Part shown: one piece after another, positions 1 to 5,640 of the stretch
Layout: every line of letters begins with the position of its first letter
Position numbering within the stretch: position 1 is the first letter of the stretch
Source of the DNA: a virus
IMG/VR virus record: IMGVR_UViG_3300033993_002030
Span: 1 to 31,777 of that record
DNA: 31,777 bases
Strand: one strand, 5' to 3'
Made by a program: the position numbers and the translations under genes
Notes under the pieces: model-generated
The model's input: only the letters and a program-made list of their open reading frames with translations
Told to the model about the DNA's origin: nothing
The model's database searches: none

Positions 1-246
1 CCACTTCAGTTCCTTGTGCGCTTTGCCCATCTCCATGATGATAGACAATTTCTTGTGGGCCTTGCGGACATGGTCGCAGACCACGCCAAAGGCTCGCTCC
101 TCCACCGCTTGCGCGGCTTGGGCTACGTCTTCCTCGGCTCTCGCGAAGTAATCCATGATGCACGCTTCATGCTGCATGGTTCGGTATTCGAGCCACGGGA
201 TCATCTCGCCTCCGGTGTCGAGGGGTTTGAGTAGTTGTTTGCTCAT
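1..246 (-). CDS. Hypothetical protein, C-terminus cut by window edge
   Basis: An open frame starting MSKQLLKPLDTGGEM runs 82 codons without a stop to the first base of the window, so the C-terminus is missing. It is rich in Ala, Glu and Lys and probably helical (EEDVAQAAQAVEERAF, then a basic HVRKAHKKL stretch); no family is recognised. The ATG lies one base after the stop of the upstream small gene, and a good Shine-Dalgarno (GGAGG in the last codons of that gene) fixes the start. It is the last visible gene of the left minus-strand accessory operon and is probably translationally coupled to its neighbour. Confidence 0.7.
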   Translation of the reverse strand, partial: MSKQLLKPLDTGGEMIPWLEYRTMQHEACIMDYFARAEEDVAQAAQAVEERAFGVVCDHVRKAHKKLSIIMEMGKAHKELKW

Positions 247-247
247 G

Positions 248-382
248 TTAAACCTCCGTGTATGTGACCGAGGCGTTCGCCCCGTATTTGGCTTGCGCCT
301 TTTTCTCGGCTTCATTGTGGCTGCGAGCTTTGATGATCTCGCGCTCGTTGCCTTGTCCGTCGTAAACAATGTAGTGTTTCAT
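248..382 (-). CDS. Small hypothetical protein (44 aa)
   Basis: This short frame encodes MKHYIVYDGQGNEREIIKA followed by SHNEAEKKAQAKYGANASVTYTEV. The pattern of a short beta segment, a basic-acidic helix and a final strand resembles the many small soluble phage proteins of unknown role. An AAAGGAAAC Shine-Dalgarno lies about eight bases before the ATG, just after the TAG stop of the amidoligase gene. The good ribosome site and the tight spacing on both sides support a real gene. It has no recognised motif, and its function is unknown. Confidence 0.65.
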   Translation of the reverse strand: MKHYIVYDGQGNEREIIKARSHNEAEKKAQAKYGANASVTYTEV

Positions 383-397
383 TGGTTTGTTTCCTTT

Positions 398-1693
398 CTA
401 TTGAGTCGCGTTTGCGACTTGGGTTGGCTCATGTTCGATACCAGCGCGGGAATACACGCCGCGCCGGACATAGAACTCGTGCAAGTGCGGGTATGACTTG
501 ACGTTGTTGGTGACGAACTTGAGGAACGGCTGCGGTGTCTCGATGTCCCTGCATCCGTGGTTGGCCGGAGCGCAGAACGCAATCAAGGCATCGTAGAATT
601 CGAGGTTCTTGTAGAACGATTCAGGCTTCAGGGTTCCGCGGAAGATGCGTATCTCGACAGTCTCATCCCGCACGTTGAGCGCAACGTAGCGGTTGGGAGA
701 CAGCTTCTTGCCGTCAGTCAGCTTCTTGCCCATCTCGATGCACGCCCATTGTTTGAGCGCACGACCCGCCGTGGTCTTGACCACGCTTTCGTTGTTAGGG
801 TGATTGATCCAGACCAGCATCTTGCCAAGCTGGAGTTGCGTCAGCGCGGAGCGGCTGGCATGGATGTGCATACCGCAGCGTCCATTCGTCCAGCTTGTCA
901 GCGTGGTGGAAGCCGAGTTGATGAACTCCGACCACTTGCGCTTGTGCACGTCGAGCGAGTCGGGGCGGGTGACAATCTCGAATCCGGCATCGGAGAGCGA
1001 GCCGTCACGCTTGAGCACAACGTAGTCCAAGCCGAGCGAGGTATAGACCCGCCGCGCCTCGTTGCTGTAGTGCACGTTGCCCTTGCACTCGACCTCCAAC
1101 TCGATGCCGTAGAAGAGCGGCCCCTTACCCTCGGACTGTTTGTAGTCCGCCGAGCGGTTGCCGTAGCTCTTTACCGCATACGGATCGTGATATTCTTCCT
1201 CTTCATCGTCGTCGGAGTCGCGATCGTCCCAACAATTTTGGCAGTAGCCGTCTTCGGCGTAGTCGTCGTTGTCGAAGCGATGCCCGCACGATTCACACTC
1301 GAAGGTGTGCTCGTGGAGATACTCGTGGGAATACCAATATCCCTGCCAGCGTTGGCCGTCTCCGTAGAGGTAATACTCTTGATTGCCCTCGCAGAAGCGA
1401 GCCTCGTCGGACAACGCATACTCGTCGTCGTGCATACATACGGCATCGTCAAAGAGGGCGTATCGCTCGTCGTAGAGCAGGACAACGTGCTCGTTGTTGA
1501 GTGCATATTCGCCATCGTGCAACTGGACGATGTCGTCATCGACCAGCGCGAGCTTGCCGTCATGCAGGGTGACGATCTCTACCTCGTCGCGATTGACGAT
1601 TGTGCCGTCATGCAGCGTGACTTGCGTGGACTCTTCGGGAGTCGCGTTTGCGACTTCCTCGGTGGAATACGCAGCGTCTTGTGGGTGTGTCAT
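398..1693 (-). CDS. Predicted amidoligase (COOH-NH2 ligase, glutamine-synthetase-like fold) with repeat and zinc-ribbon N-terminus
   Basis: The C-terminal half (about residues 193-375 of 431) carries amidoligase-family hallmarks: GIELEVE (196-202), a DGS near 230, FEIVTRP, CGMHIHAS (273-280) and TVEIRIFRGT (345-354). Such enzymes use ATP to join a carboxylate to an amine. The N-terminus has five copies of a 15-18 residue unit around (V)xLHDGxYAL (about residues 25-98), then a zinc ribbon with CxxC pairs at 133/136 and 151/154 and a very acidic linker. AGAAAGGA upstream of the ATG supports this start. Palindrome copies fall inside codons 14-19 and 426-431, both read as VANAT. The upstream neighbour is a class II amidotransferase-like protein, a plausible ammonia supplier. 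The family call is good; the substrate is unknown. Confidence 0.75.
   Translation of the reverse strand: MTHPQDAAYSTEEVANATPEESTQVTLHDGTIVNRDEVEIVTLHDGKLALVDDDIVQLHDGEYALNNEHVVLLYDERYALFDDAVCMHDDEYALSDEARFCEGNQEYYLYGDGQRWQGYWYSHEYLHEHTFECESCGHRFDNDDYAEDGYCQNCWDDRDSDDDEEEEYHDPYAVKSYGNRSADYKQSEGKGPLFYGIELEVECKGNVHYSNEARRVYTSLGLDYVVLKRDGSLSDAGFEIVTRPDSLDVHKRKWSEFINSASTTLTSWTNGRCGMHIHASRSALTQLQLGKMLVWINHPNNESVVKTTAGRALKQWACIEMGKKLTDGKKLSPNRYVALNVRDETVEIRIFRGTLKPESFYKNLEFYDALIAFCAPANHGCRDIETPQPFLKFVTNNVKSYPHLHEFYVRRGVYSRAGIEHEPTQVANATQ
403..420. repeat. Palindromic hairpin repeat, copy 1
   Basis: GAGTCGCGTTTGCGACTT forms a 6-7 bp stem around a four-base loop. It overlaps the last codons of the amidoligase gene and lies just before the ribosome site of the next small gene. 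The 18 bases are identical to copy 2 at the other end of the same gene. Confidence 0.85.
1639..1656. repeat. Palindromic hairpin repeat, copy 2
   Basis: GAGTCGCGTTTGCGACTT lies inside the amidoligase gene near its start and is translated as VANAT in the amidoligase frame. Being inside a coding region, it is not a simple intergenic terminator. Confidence 0.85.
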
Positions 1694-1724
1694 TGGGTGT
1701 TGTTCCTTTCTGTGTATGGGGTTA

Positions 1725-2618
1725 TTACTCGTGGGTGAGGTTCATCATGCCGATGGCACGCGCCTCGGACTCGGCGTCCTCCTCATCGAGCAAGTCCATG
1801 AGGAAGTCATACATTTCGGCTGGGTCTTCTTGGAATCCGGCCTCGATGGCTGATCTGGAGAAGCCCCGCCTTTGCAGTTCATCGGCAATCCACTCGTTCT
1901 CCTGCGAGACACCGATGCCCCAGATCGTCGGGTTCTCGGGATCCCAATCGGGAAACGACTCGCGCTCGTTGCCGAGTGACTCCTCGTGTCGCAGCGGCTT
2001 CAATCCACGCGGGTATTGGAAGTCATCGTCATCCCATGCCGAGTTGTAGCTGCCGCGTCCGCTATAGACTGACAAGCGGGGTTGGTAGCCGGAGTTGGAA
2101 TACCAATGGCCGTCCGACTCCCACTTGCCGTCCTCTTCGTTCCAGATCCCGAAGTCGCCGTCCGAACGCAGGAACACGAACTTGCTGCCGCTGATCGCGC
2201 AGCGTCCCAGGAACGAGATGGCTTGATGCTGGTAGAACTCCGGATCGAGTTCGTGCAACGGCTTGAGGACCTTCTCGACATAATGCCAAGTGTCCGACTT
2301 GGTTTCGTCATCCTTGGTGCAGATGGGCAGGACGCCGTTGTGGATCATGGCGAGGTTGTCCGTGATCGAGAACGGATGGCAGTTGTCGGTGTCCTTCTTG
2401 CCGTGCGTGGCAAGACGGAAGTGGATCAACGCCGGACAATCGGCATACGGCTTGAACGCACGCCAGAACTCCTTGAACTTGAAGAAGCCCTTGCCGATGA
2501 CCAGTCCTCCGTTGACCGCAGCGGCGAATCCTGCGCCGTGCGTGTTGTTCTCGAAGCCGTTGCGATAGGCTTCCTTGTCGGGTTTCGTCGATGCGGGTTT
2601 GTATATTGCTAAACACAT
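1725..2618 (-). CDS. Class II glutamine amidotransferase-like protein (N-terminal nucleophile hydrolase)
   Basis: The protein of 297 aa starts MCLAIYKP, placing Cys2 as the expected N-terminal nucleophile after Met removal. HFRLATHG (66-73), DNCHPF (78-83) and MIHNGVL (91-97) match the conserved class II amidotransferase pattern (arginine-bearing strand, N-HP, HNG). Such domains release ammonia from glutamine for a partner synthetase. The open frame extends further upstream, but this ATG has an AAAGGA site about 10 bases before it and exposes the catalytic Cys, so it is preferred. The C-terminal third is acidic and specific to this protein. It lies directly upstream of the amidoligase, suggesting a two-component ligase and ammonia donor. 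Other phage proteins of this type are known, but their substrates are not. Confidence 0.8.
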   Translation of the reverse strand: MCLAIYKPASTKPDKEAYRNGFENNTHGAGFAAAVNGGLVIGKGFFKFKEFWRAFKPYADCPALIHFRLATHGKKDTDNCHPFSITDNLAMIHNGVLPICTKDDETKSDTWHYVEKVLKPLHELDPEFYQHQAISFLGRCAISGSKFVFLRSDGDFGIWNEEDGKWESDGHWYSNSGYQPRLSVYSGRGSYNSAWDDDDFQYPRGLKPLRHEESLGNERESFPDWDPENPTIWGIGVSQENEWIADELQRRGFSRSAIEAGFQEDPAEMYDFLMDLLDEEDAESEARAIGMMNLTHE

Positions 2619-2656
2619 ATTGGTGTTTTCCTTTCGTTGTTTGCTGTTGGTGTTGT

Positions 2657-2674
2657 GAGTCGCGTTTGCGACTC
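2657..2674. repeat. Palindromic hairpin repeat, copy 3 (perfect)
   Basis: GAGTCGCGTTTGCGACTC has a perfect 7-bp stem and a GTTT/AAAC loop. It sits in the leader of the amidotransferase-like gene, about 40 bases before its start codon, next to a second hairpin at 2684-2697. Confidence 0.9.
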
Positions 2675-2683
2675 GTTTGCCTC

Positions 2684-2732
2684 GTCCGTCTTCGGACAAG
2701 CTGCCGCCCTCCACGAAGGAAGGGCGGTGTGC
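2684..2732 (-). promoter_or_regulatory. Two consecutive hairpins in the amidotransferase leader
   Basis: On the transcribed strand a strong GC hairpin (CCGCCCTTCC, loop TTCGT, GGAGGGCGG, one bulge) is followed by GTCCG-AAGA-CGGAC and then by palindrome copy 3. No U-tract follows, so these are better seen as attenuator-like or mRNA-stabilising structures than as a classical terminator. The position between a stop codon and the next ribosome site fits that reading. Confidence 0.5.
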
Positions 2733-2743
2733 TTGTGCGGTTA

Positions 2744-3265
2744 TTACAAAGAGGCGATCAGCTTGTGGCCGTCTTCGGCGTCCTCTTTCCAAGGGCCGCG
2801 CCAGTAGGCGACATGCTTGGCGAACGTGGCGGGGGGATCGTCGCTGGCCGCAACATCGGCGACCATGTCCCGAGCATACTCCTCGGGAATCCTCATGTGT
2901 TCGCGCAAGATGTGGAAACATTCCTCCGGTGTCCGAGCATTGCTTCCTGTCCCGCCGTGATACTCGACGCCGGAGCCGATCTCGGGATCACACCCCGCCA
3001 GCCAGTAAAAGCCGTTGGCCTCGGCGTGCATCGGTTCGCCCGTCTCCGCATCGGAAAGATGCAGCGCGACGAGCGGAGCCAGTTGCGGGAAGGCGGCGAG
3101 GATCTCGTCGTGAATACACCCGCCGCATTGGAAGTCGCCGCGCTTGCGCTGAAACGGCGTGCTGATCTCTCCGGTGACGGAAAAGTATCCGCCTTCGGTT
3201 GTTATCTTGGCGATGAGTTGTCCCTTGTATCCTTCGGGAGCTTTCGCCGTCAGTTTCTTGGTCAT
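2744..3265 (-). CDS. Conserved-looking phage hypothetical protein (173 aa)
   Basis: This soluble protein starts MTKKLTAKAPEGYKGQLIAK, has a CGGCIHDEIL segment near residue 47 that may bind metal, and an LHLSD...MHAEANGFYWLAG block that looks strongly constrained. I believe similar sequences occur in other phages as proteins of unknown function, but I cannot name a family. A GAAAGG ribosome site lies about eight bases before the ATG. It is the gene directly upstream of the amidotransferase-like gene and may belong to the same pathway. No signal peptide or membrane segment is seen. Confidence 0.75.
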   Translation of the reverse strand: MTKKLTAKAPEGYKGQLIAKITTEGGYFSVTGEISTPFQRKRGDFQCGGCIHDEILAAFPQLAPLVALHLSDAETGEPMHAEANGFYWLAGCDPEIGSGVEYHGGTGSNARTPEECFHILREHMRIPEEYARDMVADVAASDDPPATFAKHVAYWRGPWKEDAEDGHKLIASL

Positions 3266-3311
3266 CTGATTACCTTTCTTTCCGGCCCTGATTGGCGGGG
3301 CCGATTCACCC

Positions 3312-3329
3312 GAGTCGCATTTGCGACAC
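3312..3329. repeat. Palindromic hairpin repeat, copy 4 (diverged)
   Basis: GAGTCGCATTTGCGACAC keeps a 5-bp GTCGC/GCGAC stem but has changes in the loop and at one end. It lies in the leader of the 173-aa gene. Confidence 0.8.
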
Positions 3330-3338
3330 GCTGCACCC

Positions 3339-3359
3339 CCGAACGGATGGGACGTTCGG
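3339..3359 (-). promoter_or_regulatory. Perfect 7-bp hairpin paired with palindrome copy 4
   Basis: CCGAACG and CGTTCGG flank a seven-base loop on the transcribed strand, just before palindrome copy 4. As at two other leaders, an unrelated hairpin directly precedes the palindrome. No U-tract follows. Confidence 0.5.
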
Positions 3360-3380
3360 AGGTGAGTGCGTGTGGCGTTA

Positions 3381-3479
3381 TTACTTGGTGACCTCGATCA
3401 AGATCCAGACGGCGAGGAAGGCGAGGATCGCCAGCTTGCAGAGGATCGCGTCGAGGATGTCGTCGGTGGGCGGTTTCAT
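3381..3479 (-). CDS. Micro-protein with one membrane segment (32 aa)
   Basis: The frame reads MKPPTDDILDAILCKLAIL then AFLAVWILIEVTK, a single hydrophobic helix long enough to span a membrane after a short polar N-terminus. Its ATG overlaps the TGA of the preceding small gene (ATGA), so translation is probably coupled. The function is unknown; small phage membrane proteins of this kind can be holin-like, superinfection-related or regulatory, but nothing here decides. Confidence 0.6.
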   Translation of the reverse strand: MKPPTDDILDAILCKLAILAFLAVWILIEVTK

Positions 3480-3592
3480 TGCTCGTCGCACCAGACTTCC
3501 AGTGAACCGCCGAGGTTCCAGATACGCTCGCCGAGCGAACTGATCTTCAGCGACAGGATATGAAGTGAGCGGATGAGATTACGCTTCAACAT
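3476..3592 (-). CDS. Micro-protein (38 aa), unknown
   Basis: The frame reads MLKRNLIRSLHILSLKISS then LGERIWNLGGSLEVWCDEQ, an amphipathic, basic-then-acidic peptide. It starts inside the end of the upstream 60-aa gene and its stop overlaps the start of the next gene by ATGA. The double overlap is the main evidence for expression. No family is recognised. Confidence 0.5.
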   Translation of the reverse strand: MLKRNLIRSLHILSLKISSLGERIWNLGGSLEVWCDEQ

Positions 3593-3761
3593 AGACGCCT
3601 CCCTTGTCGGATGTTGCGGGACGATAGAACTCGAAGACACATTCCTCGGAGAGAGGAAGGGGAGCTTCGACCTTTCTTCCGGCGACCTTCACGATATTAC
3701 GCGAGGGCGACCAGATGACTTCGACAATGCGCTTTTGAGGCGCGGCTTTTTCGATGGTCAT
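3579..3761 (-). CDS. Small hypothetical protein (60 aa)
   Basis: The product MTIEKAAPQKRIVEVIW and onward is probably a small beta-rich domain (alternating VEVIWSP, VKVAG, CVFEFYRP). An in-frame start lies 17 codons further upstream, but this would overlap the preceding gene and add a segment reading through the stop-junction motif, so the internal ATG is preferred. The stop overlaps the next small gene. The function is unknown. Confidence 0.6.
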   Translation of the reverse strand: MTIEKAAPQKRIVEVIWSPSRNIVKVAGRKVEAPLPLSEECVFEFYRPATSDKGGVYVEA

Positions 3762-3783
3762 GGTGTGTGGGTTTGCGGGGTTA

Positions 3784-3990
3784 TTACACGCCAACCGGAA
3801 GGAGGTTGGCAAGACTGAACGTCATCGGTTGCACGGCGCGGGGCCGCTCGATGAGGTTCACAGTTGTCCGCTCGGGGCGGGTGAACTCCAAGCCGCCATA
3901 CTTGGCAGCGTGCAATTCCTCGCGGGTGAGCGTGTCGATAGCACGATGCGTCATCACAACGTGCAGTTTCCTGACTTGTTCTCTTTTCAT
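3784..3990 (-). CDS. Hypothetical protein (68 aa)
   Basis: The protein begins MKREQVRKLHVVMTHRAID and includes TREELHAAKYGGLEFTRPE, suggesting a short helical domain followed by an extended tail. An upstream in-frame start would read through palindrome copy 5, so the internal ATG after AGAGAAAC is chosen, although that ribosome site is weak. The stop is a TAATAAC junction motif. The function is unknown. Confidence 0.6.
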   Translation of the reverse strand: MKREQVRKLHVVMTHRAIDTLTREELHAAKYGGLEFTRPERTTVNLIERPRAVQPMTFSLANLLPVGV

Positions 3991-4007
3991 TTTGTTTCTC
4001 TGGTTGA

Positions 4008-4025
4008 GAGTCGCGTTTGCGACTC
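4008..4025. repeat. Palindromic hairpin repeat, copy 5 (perfect)
   Basis: GAGTCGCGTTTGCGACTC is identical to copy 3 and lies 17 bases upstream of the start codon of the 68-aa gene. A CTTGCC-6-GGCAAG hairpin at 4028-4045 directly precedes it in the transcript. Confidence 0.9.
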
Positions 4026-4027
4026 GC

Positions 4028-4045
4028 CTTGCCATTGTGGGCAAG
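4028..4045 (-). promoter_or_regulatory. Perfect 6-bp hairpin paired with palindrome copy 5
   Basis: CTTGCC and GGCAAG flank a six-base loop two bases from palindrome copy 5. This is the third leader with a palindrome directly preceded by an unrelated hairpin. Confidence 0.5.
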
Positions 4046-4097
4046 CGACAACGCAAGCGGATGGAACACTTGCGCTGGTTGGCTACTCACAATCCAT

Positions 4098-4144
4098 GCA
4101 GCGTGATGCAGGGTTCAGGGTTCATGGTTCATGGTTCACGCTGC
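4098..4144. repeat. Heptamer repeats enclosed by a 9-bp inverted repeat
   Basis: GCAGCGTGA (4098-4106) and TCACGCTGC (4136-4144) are perfect inverted arms. Between them a heptamer related to GGGTTCA/TGGTTCA is repeated about four times in tandem. The block sits in the roughly 170-bp non-coding gap upstream of the 68-aa gene and abuts palindrome copy 6. Confidence 0.8.
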
Positions 4145-4162
4145 AAGTCGCGTTTGCGACTC
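4145..4162. repeat. Palindromic hairpin repeat, copy 6
   Basis: AAGTCGCGTTTGCGACTC has a 6-bp stem extended by a mismatch. It lies two bases beyond the stop codon of the 133-aa gene and directly abuts the heptamer-repeat block. Confidence 0.85.
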
Positions 4163-4164
4163 GG

Positions 4165-4566
4165 TTACTTGCCAAGGGCCAGCGAGTAGATGCGGCGAGC
4201 GATCGCGGACAATTCCGCTTTGCTATACTTCTTCGAGAGCGCGGCGAACTCTGCTTGCGCTTTCTTCTGGATGTCCTGCGAAGCGCCGGATTTTTTCTGC
4301 GGACGGCGGACGATGCCGAACGACTCGAACGCCCGATGAATGTCCTGCTTCGTGAACTTGTTTGCTCGCAGAGTCGCGGCAATTTCCTCCACGTTCATGG
4401 CTTCGCGATTCTCGCGGATGAACGCTTTCAGTTGGTCACGCTTCGACTTCGCGCAATTTTCGAGGATGCCGATTTCGACAATCTCGCGAGCGATTGCATC
4501 ATTGATGCTGTCGGTCGTGTTGGCGATTTCGTAGTTGATGGTCATGCTGATGTTGGTCTTTTTCAT
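4165..4566 (-). CDS. Hypothetical helical protein (133 aa), first gene of the accessory operon
   Basis: The protein is mainly helical and charged, with a central segment around residues 57-84 (MNVEEIAATLRANKFTKQD and following) that resembles a small helix-turn-helix-type domain, and a basic C-terminal helix pair (QKKAQAEFAALSKKYSKAE). This makes nucleic-acid binding possible but not shown. An alternative start is Met8. It is the most upstream gene of the minus-strand accessory operon and faces away from the TerS-like gene, so it may act as the operon's regulator. No family is recognised. Confidence 0.65.
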   Translation of the reverse strand: MKKTNISMTINYEIANTTDSINDAIAREIVEIGILENCAKSKRDQLKAFIRENREAMNVEEIAATLRANKFTKQDIHRAFESFGIVRRPQKKSGASQDIQKKAQAEFAALSKKYSKAELSAIARRIYSLALGK

Positions 4567-4584
4567 TTTGCTTTGCTTTCTTGT

Positions 4585-4602
4585 GAGTCTTGTTTGCGAC
4601 TC
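4585..4602. repeat. Palindromic hairpin repeat, copy 7 (decayed)
   Basis: GAGTCTTGTTTGCGACTC keeps a 5-bp GAGTC/GACTC stem; two stem bases are changed. It lies in the leader of the 133-aa gene and is the rightmost copy. Confidence 0.75.
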
Positions 4603-4696
4603 ATTGGTTGATGGATGCAGAGGGGAAAACTCTTTCTCCTCGCTCCATTAATAAGTGACCAGCAGCGCGTTTTACTCTGTTATTGTGGGAGGAATT
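4603..4696. promoter_or_regulatory. Divergent intergenic region between the accessory operon and the TerS-like gene
   Basis: This gap separates genes facing away from each other, so it should hold promoters for both directions. It contains an imperfect inverted repeat (GAGGGGAAAA/TTTCTCCTC type, about 4620-4642). I could not fix convincing -35/-10 boxes. GGGAGGA at its end is the ribosome site of the TerS-like gene. Confidence 0.4.
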
Positions 4697-5218
4697 GTGC
4701 GATTATTAAGGATGGGAAAACCCTCTCTTCCGGTTGACTGGGACGTTGTCAAAGGTCTTTACTTGCAAGGAGTCTCTGTTCCTACGCTTTCGCAACGCTT
4801 CGGGATCAACGCAAATACCTTGCGCGCAAAGGCTTCCAAGAAAGGATGGAACGCGATTGTAGGAACAGAGAAGGAACGCAAGGAGCAACTAACAGAGAAA
4901 AGTATAGCAGTCGCAAGGGACATTTGGGCAGAGAGAAGAGAGGCGATCAGAGAGAACATACACACCATTGGAAGCAGGATGACTGCTTATGCTTCGCAAC
5001 TACCTGAAGACCAACTGCTTGCCAAGGCTGATAAGGTAAAGATAGCGACAGAGATAGCAGGAAAGATTGTAGGGCTCGACAGACAAGAGGACAAGAATGT
5101 TGTAAACATCGCATTGTTAGGGAGTTACACCGATTCGGGGTCAACGCTGAAAGATATACAAGTTGACACAATAGAGGGCGATTACTCTGTCGGACACACA
5201 GATTCCGAACCCTTGTGA
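4697..5218 (+). CDS. Small terminase-like DNA-binding protein (TerS)
   Basis: Near the N-terminus is a homeodomain-like helix-turn-helix, VDWDVVKGLYLQGVSVPTL then SQRFGINANTLRAKASKKGW, of the W...G.s...la.rfGi...T...ra...gW type typical of phage small terminases. A long helical oligomerisation-type region follows (EKERKEQLTEKSIAVARDI...). TerS binds the packaging site and presents DNA to TerL. A GTG start four bases after GGGAGG is chosen; the ATG five codons later (MGKPSLPV) is a good alternative. Two oddities are that it is about 15 kb from terL and that its composition is AT-richer than most of the window. It could instead be another HTH regulator. Confidence 0.6.
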   Translation: MRLLRMGKPSLPVDWDVVKGLYLQGVSVPTLSQRFGINANTLRAKASKKGWNAIVGTEKERKEQLTEKSIAVARDIWAERREAIRENIHTIGSRMTAYASQLPEDQLLAKADKVKIATEIAGKIVGLDRQEDKNVVNIALLGSYTDSGSTLKDIQVDTIEGDYSVGHTDSEPL

Positions 5219-5568
5219 CACCACCACCCACCCCACCAGAGTAGAGGGCCAGGCCCCAACTCGCCCCTATATCTATCATTATCATGGGCTGTAAATTTTT
5301 TCGCCCAAAATGGAATTATTAACTTTTCGAAGGGGAGCCGGGTCGGACGGAACCCCCTCGATGCGCTAGAAGAGGGCGGCAAGGCACTTCAGGAAACGAC
5401 GCCACCGGGAAGCAGTCACGACAGCCTTCCGATCGCACCGCTCGAAGAAACCGAGACCGCCATAGGGTCCATAGACCAGGCCGAGATCATTCGATCGATA
5501 CATAAGAGTTCACCCCCTTTCATAGGCCCACAAGGAAGCACACATCGGGCCAAGTGCTATATTAACAA
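5219..5568 (+). other. Gene-poor stretch with a startless open frame
   Basis: No gene with a normal start is seen. The reading frame of the TerS-like gene stays open after its TGA until a TAA at about 5669, roughly 150 codons, with codon-like composition (few T in first positions, G/C-rich third positions) but no ATG or GTG until near the end. It may be a decayed gene or chance. The tRNA-like elements downstream lie in the same open stretch, so its distal end is unlikely to be coding. Confidence 0.35.
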
Positions 5569-5637
5569 CGCAGGAAAGGCTGGTGCCCCGACGGGTCTCA
5601 TAAGCCTGTCGTCCGAGTTCAATCCTCGGTCCTGCAA
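5569..5637 (+). tRNA. tRNA-Met (anticodon CAT), short D-arm
   Basis: A cloverleaf can be drawn: acceptor GCAGGA/TCCTGC; a reduced D-arm GGC-TGGT-GCC; anticodon stem CGGGT/GCCTG with loop CTCATAA (anticodon CAT at 5599-5601, U33 and A37 present); and a perfect T-arm CCGAG-TTCAATC-CTCGG. The total is about 69 bases, shorter than usual because of the D-arm. Bases 1 and 72 are C and A, the mismatch typical of bacterial initiator tRNAs, although the anticodon stem lacks the full three G-C pairs. No CCA is encoded. The anticodon and T-arms are convincing; initiator versus elongator identity is uncertain. Confidence 0.6.
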
Positions 5638-5640
5638 AAT

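Noticed and set aside
557-1738. Long plus-strand open frame across the amidoligase gene
   Set aside because: It is antisense to a protein with clear family motifs and has a low-complexity V/L/R-rich composition typical of a shadow frame.
403-4602. CRISPR array
   Set aside because: The palindrome copies are at irregular spacing of hundreds of bases with genes between them, not repeats with uniform spacers, and no cas gene is present.
5569-5637. tRNA 3' end acting as attP
   Set aside because: The acceptor, anticodon and T-arm are all present on both sides, so it reads as a whole tRNA gene; it is also 13 kb from integrase.
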